A stretch of DNA of 64,000 nt, from positions 1 to 64,000 of the forward strand of contig NZ_CAMQZG010000003.1 in NCBI RefSeq assembly GCF_947039605.1. The letters run 5' to 3'. The position numbers and the translations under genes are program-made. The notes under the pieces are model-generated. The model did no database searches. It was not told the origin of the DNA and saw only the letters and a list, made by a program, of their open reading frames with translations. Positions 9,404 to 18,523 of the stretch are shown here, one piece after another; within the stretch, counting starts at the first letter, position 1; every line of letters starts with the position of its first letter. Source of the DNA: an uncultured Clostridium sp. GTDB lineage: Bacteria; Bacillota; Clostridia; Clostridiales; Clostridiaceae.

Positions 9404-10867
9404 CTATTTACACTCCATTATTTTTTTTATAATAAGTTTCATATCTTCCTTATTACAAGTTAAATTATGAAGTAATTCTTTATGATTTAAATCTTTAAGT
9501 CCATCTGGAATCTCTATACCTGTCTTTTTATTTAAAACTTTTAATAATTCAAATTCATCTGTATTTCCATCTACTTTAAGCTCTATAGCCTCTGCAATAC
9601 TTTTTATAAATTTATATGGTGAAGCTGTTGATGCTATAAGAACTTCTTTTTCATCACCAGTTTTTTTTACATATTGCTTATATGCACTATATGCAACTGC
9701 TGTATGTGTATCCATAAGATAATTTTCTTCATTAAATACAGTCTTTATATCTTTATAGATATCTTCCTTATTTGCTGAATATGCATAAAAATCTTGCATA
9801 TTATCTTTTATAGTATCGCTAATTTCATAATGTCCTTTAATATTCAAAGAATTCATAAGTGCTGCAACTTCTACATCATTTCTATTTGATACTTCAAATA
9901 ATAGTCTTTCTAAATTTGAACTAACAAGTATATCCATAGAAGGTGAGGCTGTAAGTATTAATTCTCTATTTTTATCATAAACTTTTGTATTTATAAAATC
10001 AGTTAATACATTGTTTTCATTAGATGCACAAATAAAGTTATCTATTGGTAATCCCATTTGTTTAGAATAATATGCTGCTAATATATTCCCAAAGTTACCT
10101 GTTGGAACAACAACATTTATTTTTTCATCTACCTTAATTTTATTTTCATTTAAAAGTTTAAAGTATCCATAAAAATAATATACAATTTGAGGAACAAGCC
10201 TTGCTATATTTATAGAATTAGCTGAACTAAACAATATATTATTTTTTTTCATAGTCTCTTTAAACTCGTCGTCAGAGAAAATTGCCTTAACACCACTTTG
10301 AGCATCATCAAAGTTTCCATTTATAGATACTACATCTACATTATTTCCACTTTGTGTAAGCATCTGATATTCTTGTATTTTACTCACTCCATTTTTAGGA
10401 TAGAAAACTATAACTTTAAGTCCTTCTATATTTTTAAATCCTTCTAATGCAGCTTTTCCAGTATCCCCAGATGTTGCTGTTAAAATAACAATTTCCTCTT
10501 CTACTCCAGATAAATCTTTAGCCTTTTTCATTATCTGTGGTAAAAATAATAATGCTGCATCCTTAAAAGCTGATGTTGGTCCATGATAAAGTTCTAAAAA
10601 CTTATTCTCTACATGAACTTCAAACTTTCCTTTATACGCATTATCTACACACTCTTTGATAGTATCTTCCCCAAGATCACCAAAGAATTCTTTTATTATT
10701 TGAAACGCTAATTCTTCATAATTTAAATCTTTTAAACTATAAAGATTCTCTTTCAAATTCGGAAGTTTTTCAGGTACATATAGTCCCCCTGTTTCTGATA
10801 ACCCCTTGATTATTGCTTCTGCTGAAGACTTTACCTCTTTTACATTTCTTGTACTTATAAAATTCAT
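9404..10867 (-). CDS. thrC: Threonine synthase
   Basis: PLP-dependent conversion of O-phosphohomoserine to threonine. PLP lysine in HGPTSAFKDAALLF (K102 from the chosen start) and the phosphate-binding ATSGDTGKAAL are visible. 487 residues, the long threonine synthase class (about 460-510) with the N-terminal ISTRN... substrate arm. I chose ATG at 10867 because GGGGTG lies six bases before it; the GTG at 10876 is inside that ribosome site. First gene of thrC-thrB-ACT. I see no T-box or attenuator in the roughly 100 bases upstream. Confidence 0.94.
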   Translation of the reverse strand: MNFISTRNVKEVKSSAEAIIKGLSETGGLYVPEKLPNLKENLYSLKDLNYEELAFQIIKEFFGDLGEDTIKECVDNAYKGKFEVHVENKFLELYHGPTSAFKDAALLFLPQIMKKAKDLSGVEEEIVILTATSGDTGKAALEGFKNIEGLKVIVFYPKNGVSKIQEYQMLTQSGNNVDVVSINGNFDDAQSGVKAIFSDDEFKETMKKNNILFSSANSINIARLVPQIVYYFYGYFKLLNENKIKVDEKINVVVPTGNFGNILAAYYSKQMGLPIDNFICASNENNVLTDFINTKVYDKNRELILTASPSMDILVSSNLERLLFEVSNRNDVEVAALMNSLNIKGHYEISDTIKDNMQDFYAYSANKEDIYKDIKTVFNEENYLMDTHTAVAYSAYKQYVKKTGDEKEVLIASTASPYKFIKSIAEAIELKVDGNTDEFELLKVLNKKTGIEIPDGLKDLNHKELLHNLTCNKEDMKLIIKKIMECK

Positions 10868-10975
10868 TTTAAACACCCCAAGTTTAATTAATCTTACCCT
10901 GTAAATTTATTACAATTAAAATATAACATGTTACCCATTCAAAGACAAGTGTTTTCTAAGAGAGAACACCTATTT

Positions 10976-13231
10976 TTAAAAAGTTACTAAATTTAATACA
11001 TCTATTTTATTAATATTTTTTTTATTAGATACATTAAGCTTATTTATAGATACTAAAATATCCTTTAATCTTGTTTTATTATCAGTCCTACTTTTCATTT
11101 GCATCTCAACAAAAAACTCTATTATAAACTCTATTAACTTTTCATTTGTTAGTTCAGAACTTAAATTAATTTCACTCACAACACATTTTACTAATTTATA
11201 ATAATAGTTTAATTTAATTCCTAATATATAGTTTAACTCTAATGCGACTTCTTTTATAATCTCATCAAACTTATAATCATCAATTTCACTATTTAAAATA
11301 ACTTCACTATAACTACAATTAACTAAATTAATTCCTATTTTCTCAAAAACATACTCCATATCATTACTTAATTTTGAATTAATAACCGTTGTTACTTTAT
11401 CACCGGTTAAACAACTTAGTCTACTTAATGAATTTGCAATAGTATTTAAGCTACTTCCTATCTCATTTTGAATTTTTTCTAAAAATATAACTTTTTCTAT
11501 TTTTTTAAAATCAAAATTAATATCAAATTTCTCAAAATAGTACATAGATGTTAAGTCATAAGATTTTTTCAATTTAGATACCGTATTATAAATTGTTTCT
11601 ATTAGTTGTTTTCTATTTTTTACATCACTTTTATAAAAATCATCAATTAAAACTTTCATCTTAAAAATATCTGCAAAATAGAATATTTTCAATTCATCAA
11701 TTATAGTATCATTAAAAATCTCAACTAGCTTATCTTCTTCAAGATTTATATATTTTTTATAGGTTTTAATCTTATAAAGTTCTTTTATAAAGTCTTTAAC
11801 TGCAGTTCTCATGATAAATATCTTATAAATTTCAGAATTTGTAAGAGTTATTGCTATATTCTCAAAATTTAAATTACCTTCTAATATATTAATGTCAGCT
11901 ATTTCATTTGAATTTATTTCTCTTAGAGTAAAGTTTTTCCCTTGTTTTAGGATTAGTTTTTCTTTTTCAAACTCTACTTCAAATGGTTGGAATTCACTTG
12001 TATATCCTATATATTTATCAGTCTTTATATGATTTTTCATAATTAAATCCAAATCTAAATCTTGTTCCTCTAAATTGATAAGCATCATATTCTCTTCTTG
12101 TCTTAAGATTATTACAGTATCATTTTTTGTATATTCAAACTCACTAAACGATACACTAATAAGTTCTTTATCTAATTCTTTATCTATAATTTTAAATTCA
12201 TCCTCAATTGAAATTTCTGCATTTCTTCCTTTATACATAATTGAGTTTAAATAACCAAATAATTTTCCATATGAACTCGTATCTACTTTTTTTAACTCTA
12301 TATTGTTTTTTGTAAAAAGATTTTTCGATATCTCTGCCTTAATTGTATTAACGTCAATTTTAGGTTCTATACTTACTTCTTTTTCAACTTTTAAAGTTTC
12401 AATTTCTTTTTTATAATAATGCGATATCGTTTTATCAAGCTCTGCTCTAAAGCTTCCATCAGTATCAATAATAGTTGCATCTATTGTTGGTTTATCTAAT
12501 GTTTTAGTTTGTGTATAGCTCTCTATAACAACTTCTTTTGCACCTAATTGATCTAAATCTTCATAATCATCTTTAAAATAAGTTATATGTTTATTTTCAT
12601 TAGCTTTTGTATTTCTAAAATCAAAAATTTTCTTTGATATTAAATCTACACTTTTATTAAATCCATATATAAGGGTATTATAAGCTTCCTTATCATTACT
12701 TATTATATGAATAGAATCTCCCTTAACCTTAAAATCAATAATATCTTTATAATTAAGATCAACCTTATAATTTAGTGTATTTACACTTATTAACTCCTCT
12801 TTTAATGTTATAATTGCACTCTCATATGCACCCTCATCTATTTTTGCCGTATACTTCTTCCATTCAACTTTAAATGGATTTTTAGTAACTTTTTTGCACA
12901 CATTAACAAAATCATCCATTTTCATATTTATTATAAATCCATCATTTCTATTATCAGTAAACTCCCTTGAATTTATCGCTACTATATTCTCCTTATTTAA
13001 AACTTTAAATTTTAGATTTTTTTCTTTATGATCATATTTATTTACCTTTATAGCTTTTAACCTTCTACTTTTATCTGCTATATAAATAACACCTAAATTA
13101 CTTATACAAAAAAACTTATCCCCTGTTACTAGTGTGTTTTTCTCTCCAAACTTAAAGTTTTTATCTGTTGTAAATATTATTTTTTCCTCTTCATTTAACA
13201 CCTTTAAAATGCTTTCATATCCTTTATCCAT
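10976..13231 (-). CDS. Large cytosolic protein of unknown family with repeated PH-like beta segments
   Basis: 751 residues, no signal peptide or membrane helix. ATG follows AGGGGGAAAT. Residues about 1-115 and 116-210 look like two successive beta-rich modules that each end in a long helix (MKMDDFVNVCKKV and YGFNKSVDLISKKI), the pattern of bacterial PH-like domains. A third similar stretch lies about 395-510 (FEPFEVEFEKEKLILKQ... ending RTAVKDFIKELYKIK). Residues 210-330 are acidic and low in complexity; the last 230 residues are helical. I recognise no catalytic motif. It stands alone between thrC and the P60 hydrolase gene. Function unknown; a scaffold or membrane-lipid-binding role is conjecture from the PH-like impression only. 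Confidence 0.7.
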   Translation of the reverse strand: MDKGYESILKVLNEEEKIIFTTDKNFKFGEKNTLVTGDKFFCISNLGVIYIADKSRRLKAIKVNKYDHKEKNLKFKVLNKENIVAINSREFTDNRNDGFIINMKMDDFVNVCKKVTKNPFKVEWKKYTAKIDEGAYESAIITLKEELISVNTLNYKVDLNYKDIIDFKVKGDSIHIISNDKEAYNTLIYGFNKSVDLISKKIFDFRNTKANENKHITYFKDDYEDLDQLGAKEVVIESYTQTKTLDKPTIDATIIDTDGSFRAELDKTISHYYKKEIETLKVEKEVSIEPKIDVNTIKAEISKNLFTKNNIELKKVDTSSYGKLFGYLNSIMYKGRNAEISIEDEFKIIDKELDKELISVSFSEFEYTKNDTVIILRQEENMMLINLEEQDLDLDLIMKNHIKTDKYIGYTSEFQPFEVEFEKEKLILKQGKNFTLREINSNEIADINILEGNLNFENIAITLTNSEIYKIFIMRTAVKDFIKELYKIKTYKKYINLEEDKLVEIFNDTIIDELKIFYFADIFKMKVLIDDFYKSDVKNRKQLIETIYNTVSKLKKSYDLTSMYYFEKFDINFDFKKIEKVIFLEKIQNEIGSSLNTIANSLSRLSCLTGDKVTTVINSKLSNDMEYVFEKIGINLVNCSYSEVILNSEIDDYKFDEIIKEVALELNYILGIKLNYYYKLVKCVVSEINLSSELTNEKLIEFIIEFFVEMQMKSRTDNKTRLKDILVSINKLNVSNKKNINKIDVLNLVTF

Positions 13232-13319
13232 ATTTCCCCCTAATATATAAATTATTCTTATTTATATTCTATTGAGGTTAATGTAAAAAAATACATAATT
13301 TATTATGTAAAACAAAAAA

Positions 13320-13345
13320 GAGTTAGTCTTTTTAAAGACTAACTC
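13320..13345 (-). terminator. Terminator of the SH3b-P60 hydrolase gene
   Basis: Stem GAGTTAGTCTTT/AAAGACTAACTC with a two-base loop (TT on the forward strand), followed on the reverse strand by TTTTTTG. Confidence 0.88.
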
Positions 13346-13352
13346 ATATTTC

Positions 13353-14912
13353 TTATAAAACTCTTCTTGCTCTTCCAATTAAATTCCAAGGTACATTAGC
13401 AATTCTTACTGTTTGTCCTGGTTTTGGTGACTCTATCCATTGACCATTCCCAATATACATTCCAACATGTCCTAAATTACTAAAGAATAATAAATCACCT
13501 GCTTTTGCAGTACTTGGCGAAACTTCATATCCAGCTTTAACTTGATCATATGTTGTTCTTCCAATATTTACTCCCGCTTGTCTAAATGACCATTGCATAA
13601 GACCAGAACAATCAAATGCTCTATATCCTGAATTTATATATTTAGATGCAATATTATATGACCCCTTCGCTGCATGGTCTGGGAATCTTTTCTTTAACAC
13701 ATTTAATGATGAAGTTGTAATCTCCTCACCACTGCCACCATAAATATATGGTGTTCCAACATGAGCTTTCATTATATTTAGTATTTGCTCATATTTATTA
13801 GTTACTTGTCCACCATTACCGCCATCAGTACTTGAATCTACTTTTTTTACGTAATCAGAATGAACATAACCAACTTTTCCCTTATGATTTATTTTAAACC
13901 AACTTCCACTTTTACCTGTTATGTCAAATACATCTCCAGAAACTAAATATCCAATAATACTTCCAGATGTGCTAGCTGTACTTCTTATTCTTAAATTAGA
14001 ACTTATATTTACAACTTGACCTTTACCTGATTCTGGCTTAACATCTGGTATTTCTGGAACTACAGGTTTATCAATATCTGTGCTTCCGCCATTTACAACC
14101 TTTAAATAATCTTTATGAACAAATCCTGCTTTACCATCATGTTTAATTTTATACCAACTTCCTGATTCCCCTGTTATAGCAACCTTTTCATTTGGATATA
14201 GATGACCCACTATACTTGAACTTGTACTAGCCGATGATCTTACTCTTAAACTTGTTGATACATTCGTAACTTGTCCAGTTTTTGATTGTGGTGTAACTTC
14301 AGGTACCTCTGGAACTACAGGTTTATCTATATCTGTGCTTCCACCACTAATAACTTTTAAATAATCTTTATGTACAAATCCTATTTTTCCACCTTGTTTG
14401 ATTTTATACCAACTTCCAGTTGAACTTATTATGTCAACCTTCTCATTCGGGTATAAGTAACCAACAATGCTTGAACTTGTACTAGCCGACGATCTTATTC
14501 TTAAACTTGTTGATACATTTATAACTTGCCCTTTTTTACTTGTAACTATATTATCATTATCATTGCCACCTGAAACAACTTGTAGGAAATCACTATGTGA
14601 ATATCCACTCATTCCATTATATTCTATCTTATACCATGCTCCAGTTTTTCCAGTCACATTAACTACTGAGCTAGGACTTAAACTTCCAATAACTTTTGAA
14701 TTTGCATCAGCTGATGCTCTTACTCGTAAATTTGTTGATACATTTACAACTTTTGCTTTTTGAGTTGATCTATTTATATTTAAATTACTTTCAGTTTGAG
14801 GTATTGCCTTTATACCTTCTAGTTCATCTGCAAAAACTTTTTCAGTTTGGGCATTTGTCATAGCTATACTAGCAGATGCTGCTAAAACTAATGCTGCTAT
14901 TTTTTTCTTCAT
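13353..14912 (-). CDS. Secreted peptidoglycan hydrolase: four SH3b repeats plus NlpC/P60
   Basis: 519 residues. A signal peptide (1-28, MKKKIAALVLAASASIAM) precedes four bacterial SH3 domains at about 50-115, 128-190, 213-275 and 298-360, each starting VxNVSTxLRVRSSAS and ending near GFVHKDYLKV. A C-terminal NlpC/P60 peptidase domain (about 375-519) follows with catalytic Cys435 (FDCSGLMQW) and His482 (LGHVGMYIG). The usual third polar residue is Glu494 (WIESP) rather than His. P60 enzymes cut the gamma-D-Glu-diamino-acid bond of wall peptides. Repeats 2 and 3 and their linkers (STDIDKPVVPE) are nearly identical in DNA too, a sign of recent duplication and possible length variation. Monocistronic with its own terminator. 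Confidence 0.92.
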   Translation of the reverse strand: MKKKIAALVLAASASIAMTNAQTEKVFADELEGIKAIPQTESNLNINRSTQKAKVVNVSTNLRVRASADANSKVIGSLSPSSVVNVTGKTGAWYKIEYNGMSGYSHSDFLQVVSGGNDNDNIVTSKKGQVINVSTSLRIRSSASTSSSIVGYLYPNEKVDIISSTGSWYKIKQGGKIGFVHKDYLKVISGGSTDIDKPVVPEVPEVTPQSKTGQVTNVSTSLRVRSSASTSSSIVGHLYPNEKVAITGESGSWYKIKHDGKAGFVHKDYLKVVNGGSTDIDKPVVPEIPDVKPESGKGQVVNISSNLRIRSTASTSGSIIGYLVSGDVFDITGKSGSWFKINHKGKVGYVHSDYVKKVDSSTDGGNGGQVTNKYEQILNIMKAHVGTPYIYGGSGEEITTSSLNVLKKRFPDHAAKGSYNIASKYINSGYRAFDCSGLMQWSFRQAGVNIGRTTYDQVKAGYEVSPSTAKAGDLLFFSNLGHVGMYIGNGQWIESPKPGQTVRIANVPWNLIGRARRVL

Positions 14913-15065
14913 TCTTTATTCCCCCAATTAAAACATAAAACTATTAATAATTACGTTTTATACTATTTTTATATATTTTCTATCGTTTTTCATATTATAA
15001 CGCTAGAATATAGATATTTTAGTATTATTGATTAAACATTTTGTAAATTAATATCAAAAGAAAAG

Positions 15066-15102
15066 AAAAGGCGAATATATTATCAATATATATCCACCTT
15101 TT
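15066..15102 (-). terminator. Probable terminator of the FAD-oxidoreductase/nadA unit
   Basis: Imperfect AT-rich hairpin (AAAAGGTGGATATAT pairing with ATATATTCGCCTTTT on the reverse strand) followed by T-rich DNA directly after nadA. Confidence 0.65.
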
Positions 15103-15106
15103 ATTA

Positions 15107-16015
15107 TTAATTTGCCAATTCATGCATTTTATTCAAGGCAACACTAGCTTTCCTAATTAAATCATTTTCTATAAAAATTTCTTCTTTCTCCTCAAGTAAA
15201 GCAAGATATAAATCTTCAACTTTAATTTTTTTCATATTACAACAAATCATTCTATCTGTAAATGTATGATATCTATTATTGTTAGGATTATCATTCTTTA
15301 AATCTGAAATCATCCCTTCCTCAGTCACAATTAATATATCCTTATTTGTATACTTATTAGCTTCTGCTAATATTCCACTAGTACTACCTACATATGTTGA
15401 AATATCTCTTATTTCTTTTTGACACTCAGGGTGTGTTAAAACAATAGAATTAGAATACTTTTCTCTAAATTTAATTACTTCTTCTATAGCAACACTCTCA
15501 TGAATTGGACAAAACCCTTGCCATAATATCATATTTTTATCTTCTATCTGCTCACCAATATATGATCCTAAGTTTCTATCAGGTGCAAATATAATGTTTT
15601 TATTTTTAATTTTAGAAACTATTTTTTGTGCATTAGATGAAGTTACTATAACATCTGATATTGCTTTAACTTCTGTAGATGAATTGATATATGTAACTAT
15701 CGCTACATCATCATACTTTGATTTAAGTTCTAATAAATCAGTTGAATTTACCATATCAGCCATTATACACCCTGCATCTTTTACTGGTATAAATACTCTT
15801 TTATTCGGTGATAATATCTTTGCACTTTCTGCCATAAAATTAACTCCACAGAAAACTATAAATTCACTTAGTGACTCCTTAGCTATTTTTGAAAGATAAT
15901 AAGAATCTCCAATATAATCCGCTAAAGCTTTTATTTCTTCATTTTGATAATAGTGAGCTAAAATCAAAGCCCCTTTTTCTTTTTTTAATTTTTGTATCCC
16001 TTCTATATAATCCAT
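15107..16015 (-). CDS. nadA: Quinolinate synthase NadA
   Basis: [4Fe-4S] enzyme condensing iminoaspartate with dihydroxyacetone phosphate to quinolinate for NAD synthesis. Motifs: ALILAHYYQ at the N-terminus, cluster cysteines C83 (DAGCIMAD), C169 (QGFCPIHE) and C258 (MICCNMKK), and the substrate motif HPEC (195-198). 302 residues from ATG 16015, chosen because GGAAGGGGATAAA lies just before it; a TTG at 16030 falls within the ribosome site. The usual partners nadB and nadC are not adjacent; instead an FAD amine-oxidase-like gene ends 31 bases upstream. Confidence 0.94.
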   Translation of the reverse strand: MDYIEGIQKLKKEKGALILAHYYQNEEIKALADYIGDSYYLSKIAKESLSEFIVFCGVNFMAESAKILSPNKRVFIPVKDAGCIMADMVNSTDLLELKSKYDDVAIVTYINSSTEVKAISDVIVTSSNAQKIVSKIKNKNIIFAPDRNLGSYIGEQIEDKNMILWQGFCPIHESVAIEEVIKFREKYSNSIVLTHPECQKEIRDISTYVGSTSGILAEANKYTNKDILIVTEEGMISDLKNDNPNNNRYHTFTDRMICCNMKKIKVEDLYLALLEEKEEIFIENDLIRKASVALNKMHELAN

Positions 16016-16046
16016 TTTATCCCCTTCCAAATTTTAACATTTAGTT

Positions 16047-17468
16047 TTATTTTAACAAAATTTTGTCAACAATTCTAATACTTTCTTTTAATTTGGAATT
16101 TATATAATTTCCATATTTAAACTCTTGCCTACTAAAATAGCAATTTGACATATCATTATTAATTTTAATAAGTCTATTATAAAGTTTTGGTGTTGTTAAA
16201 ATCCCTCTACTAGAACCCCTAATACAATCATTTTCTTTCATAAAATCATAAGGAGTTATAACATCTATCTTAATCGGTTTAGTTTTATTTAATTCAGGAA
16301 TAGAAATTTTAAGTTCCTCTAAAAGTTTTTCTCCTAAAACAAATTTATTCAGCCTAATTTGATTATTGTTATTTTCATAAAGTTGTTCCCAAAAATAATA
16401 ATTTCCTCTAATGTAAGCTGTTAAAATAGATTTAGATTTATCCCAAATCACTTCATATTTTCTATGAAATGCACCTGTATTATCAATAAATGGTTTTTCT
16501 AAAATATATCTATTGATTCTATTATTAAAATTAATATCTTTATCTAAATAAATATTAATAATTAAATAAGAATCAAATAGTTCGCTATCTTTTAATACGC
16601 GTTGGAACTCCCTATCAAAAACAGAATCTTTAACAATAGATTTTAGAGAATATAAATTATTCGCTGTACAAATAACATATTTACTTAAATCAAAATCCTC
16701 ATTTGCTTTAACTCTTAATAGTTGTTTATCATCTATGATTTCAATTTCAGAAATATTTGTATTTAGTTTAATTTCTCCACCAAGTTCTAGAAACTTAGTT
16801 TCTAATTTATTAAAAACTTCATGTACTCCACCATCAAATTTATAAATATCATAAAAACACATTATCTTTAACATATCTATAAATACAATTCCAGCTGTTT
16901 TTGCATTTGCAATACTTTTTATCATCTCTTTAATATAAACACTATCTATAGTATCAATTATATCTTCAACCCTTATTTTCTTATATTTACTAATAATTAC
17001 ATTTAATCGTTTCTCGTATATATACTTATTGAAACTAAAAAATAAACATTTGTTTTTATTTTCTAAGATATTTTCTATCCTACTAATTTCAGAAATATCT
17101 TCAAAAATAATTTTTATTATTTTTTTATCGTTATTCGTTTTAGTAAATTTTATAAAAACTCTTTCTAAATTTTCATATCCAACTTTAATATCTATAGTAG
17201 TTTTACATCTAAAATTCAAAGATTTATAAATATTTATTTTTTCTAAATTTAGACTTACTAATTCATCTAACAATTCCATTTCATTTTTATGTACTACAAA
17301 ATTATTAAATAATTGTGAATTGGTAAGTTCTAGCCCATCAAATGAATTTAATCCGCCACCTAAGTAGCTCCTTTTTTCATATATATTAACTTTATAATTT
17401 GATTTCAATAATTTTATTCCACATAATAACCCTAGAAAACTTCCACCAATAATATTTACATTTTCCAT
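16047..17468 (-). CDS. FAD-dependent oxidoreductase, phytoene desaturase/amine oxidase-like, unknown substrate
   Basis: About 473 residues from ATG 17468, where GGGTGGGAG precedes the Met of MENVNIIGG; an upstream ATG at 17525 would add residues that do not match the fold. The N-terminus is a Rossmann FAD site: NIIGGSFLGLLCGIKLL, a basic-acidic strand end VNIYEKR and GGGLNSFDGL, as in the NAD(P)-binding_8/phytoene desaturase group. A middle FDGGVHEVFNKLETKFLELGGEIKLNTNISEIE segment is the second FAD-side motif typical of that group. The rest is poorly conserved. It lies upstream of nadA in the same direction and might be co-transcribed, but it is not the NadB/succinate-dehydrogenase type. Substrate unknown. 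Confidence 0.7.
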   Translation of the reverse strand: MENVNIIGGSFLGLLCGIKLLKSNYKVNIYEKRSYLGGGLNSFDGLELTNSQLFNNFVVHKNEMELLDELVSLNLEKINIYKSLNFRCKTTIDIKVGYENLERVFIKFTKTNNDKKIIKIIFEDISEISRIENILENKNKCLFFSFNKYIYEKRLNVIISKYKKIRVEDIIDTIDSVYIKEMIKSIANAKTAGIVFIDMLKIMCFYDIYKFDGGVHEVFNKLETKFLELGGEIKLNTNISEIEIIDDKQLLRVKANEDFDLSKYVICTANNLYSLKSIVKDSVFDREFQRVLKDSELFDSYLIINIYLDKDINFNNRINRYILEKPFIDNTGAFHRKYEVIWDKSKSILTAYIRGNYYFWEQLYENNNNQIRLNKFVLGEKLLEELKISIPELNKTKPIKIDVITPYDFMKENDCIRGSSRGILTTPKLYNRLIKINNDMSNCYFSRQEFKYGNYINSKLKESIRIVDKILLK

Positions 17469-17546
17469 ACTCCCACCCACTTTCAAAAAAATTCTACCAT
17501 TAAATATATTACAATTACCCATCAATGATGATATATAATATATTAA

Positions 17547-17576
17547 TTGTAATAAAAGAAGTTTTTGTGTTAAAAT
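17547..17576 (+). promoter_or_regulatory. Sigma-A-type promoter of plsC
   Basis: TTGTAA, 18-base spacer, TAAAAT with an extended TG motif (TGTTAAAAT), about 37 bases before the plsC ATG. Confidence 0.6.
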
Positions 17577-17612
17577 ATATGGATATTAATTGTTTTAAAA
17601 AAGGAGATTTTT

Positions 17613-18350
17613 ATGTTAAGAACTATAGCATTTTATACTAAATTTGCAATAAGTTTAGTCACAACAATGCCATTAACAAAAAGACTTGAAAAAAAAGTTG
17701 AAGAATTTGATGCAAACAATCAAATAATTGAAAAATATAAATATATGCATGTAGAAAGTTCAAAATGGGCTGAACCATTTATAAAATTAAGTGGCGCTAA
17801 GGTAACTGTATTTGGTGCGGAAAATCTACCACCAGATATCCCAGTACTTTTTGTAAGTAATCATCAAAGTAATTTTGATATCCCTCTACTTATGTACTAT
17901 ATTGATAAACCAAAGGGATTCATAGCAAAAAAAGAACTAAAAAAAGTTCCTATGATTAATCGTTGGATGACTATGATGGGTTGTATTTTTATGGATAGAA
18001 GCAATCTTAGAAAATCTGCTGCTGCTATTATCGCAGGAATCAAAATGCTTAAATCAGGTCAATCGCTTGTAATTTGTCCTGAAGGAACAAGAAGTAAGGG
18101 TGGCCCTATGGCTAATTTTAAAGCAGGAAGTTTCAAACTTGCAACAAAATCTAAAGTTCCAATAGTTCCAATAACATTAAATGGGTCTTATAAAATTATG
18201 GATGGTGTAGATAATAAAGGGAAAATCAAGCCAGCTCAAGTTGAATTATATATACATAAACCTATATATACTAAAGACCTTACAAAAGAAGAAGAATTAG
18301 CATTACCAAAACTTGTACAAGATATAGTTGCTAGTAAATTAAGTGAGTAG
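17613..18350 (+). CDS. plsC: 1-acyl-sn-glycerol-3-phosphate acyltransferase
   Basis: Acylates lysophosphatidic acid to phosphatidic acid at the membrane. Contains the acyltransferase box I as NHQSNFD (83-89, HX4D), box II FMDRS (127-131), box III CPEGTRSKGG (155-164) and the later VPIVPITLNG. 245 residues, normal length, with a hydrophobic N-terminal helix. The ATG follows AAAAAAGGAGATTTTT. Monocistronic, ended by a strong hairpin. Confidence 0.92.
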   Translation: MLRTIAFYTKFAISLVTTMPLTKRLEKKVEEFDANNQIIEKYKYMHVESSKWAEPFIKLSGAKVTVFGAENLPPDIPVLFVSNHQSNFDIPLLMYYIDKPKGFIAKKELKKVPMINRWMTMMGCIFMDRSNLRKSAAAIIAGIKMLKSGQSLVICPEGTRSKGGPMANFKAGSFKLATKSKVPIVPITLNGSYKIMDGVDNKGKIKPAQVELYIHKPIYTKDLTKEEELALPKLVQDIVASKLSE

Positions 18351-18369
18351 AGAATTTATATTCTCTACT
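18346..18369 (+). terminator. Terminator of plsC
   Basis: Stem AGTAGAGAAT/ATTCTCTACT, 4-base loop, then TTTTTT; it overlaps the stop codon. Confidence 0.9.
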
Positions 18370-18405
18370 TTTTTACATTTTGTAACAAATTAACAAAAAT
18401 TTAAA

Positions 18406-18434
18406 TTGATATTTTAAGAAAATGCTTATAAAAT
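18406..18434 (+). promoter_or_regulatory. Sigma-A-type promoter of the ECF/peptidase unit
   Basis: TTGATA, 17-base spacer, TAAAAT. The start of transcription would fall near 18441, giving a leader of roughly 90 bases before the ECF gene. Confidence 0.65.
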
Positions 18435-18442
18435 TATAATTG

Positions 18443-18523
18443 TCGGTATTCTTATGAAACTGAACTTAGTATTTAAAATTTCAGATTTAACCGAATTATA
18501 TCCCAAAAAGGGAATGAGAACGG
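18443..18523 (+). promoter_or_regulatory. Structured leader of the ECF gene (unclassified)
   Basis: Nested pairings are visible: TCGGT (18443-18447) with ACCGA (18490-18494), inside it CTGAA (18460-18464) with TTCAG (18480-18484), then TCCC/GGGA around A5. The CCG at 18491-18493 could instead pair with CGG at 18521-18523, next to the ribosome site CGGAGG, which would allow a switch. It does not match the riboswitch consensus sequences I know (TPP, FMN, preQ1, THF). It may also be explained by a short ORF in the same bases. Confidence 0.35.

Noticed and set aside
10919..10975. Weak hairpin after the 751-residue protein gene as terminator
   Set aside because: GTGTT/AACAC stem with mismatches and a poor T run (TTGTCTTTG); too weak to list with confidence.
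14050..14560. Possible repeat array such as CRISPR
   Set aside because: The repeats are long (about 255 bases), in frame and encode SH3b domains and linkers; no short regular direct repeats or cas genes are present.
16015..16080. TTGACA near the start of nadA as a promoter
   Set aside because: It lies in the end of the upstream coding region (V-D-K-I-L-L-K) and no -10 hexamer stands at 16-18 bases.
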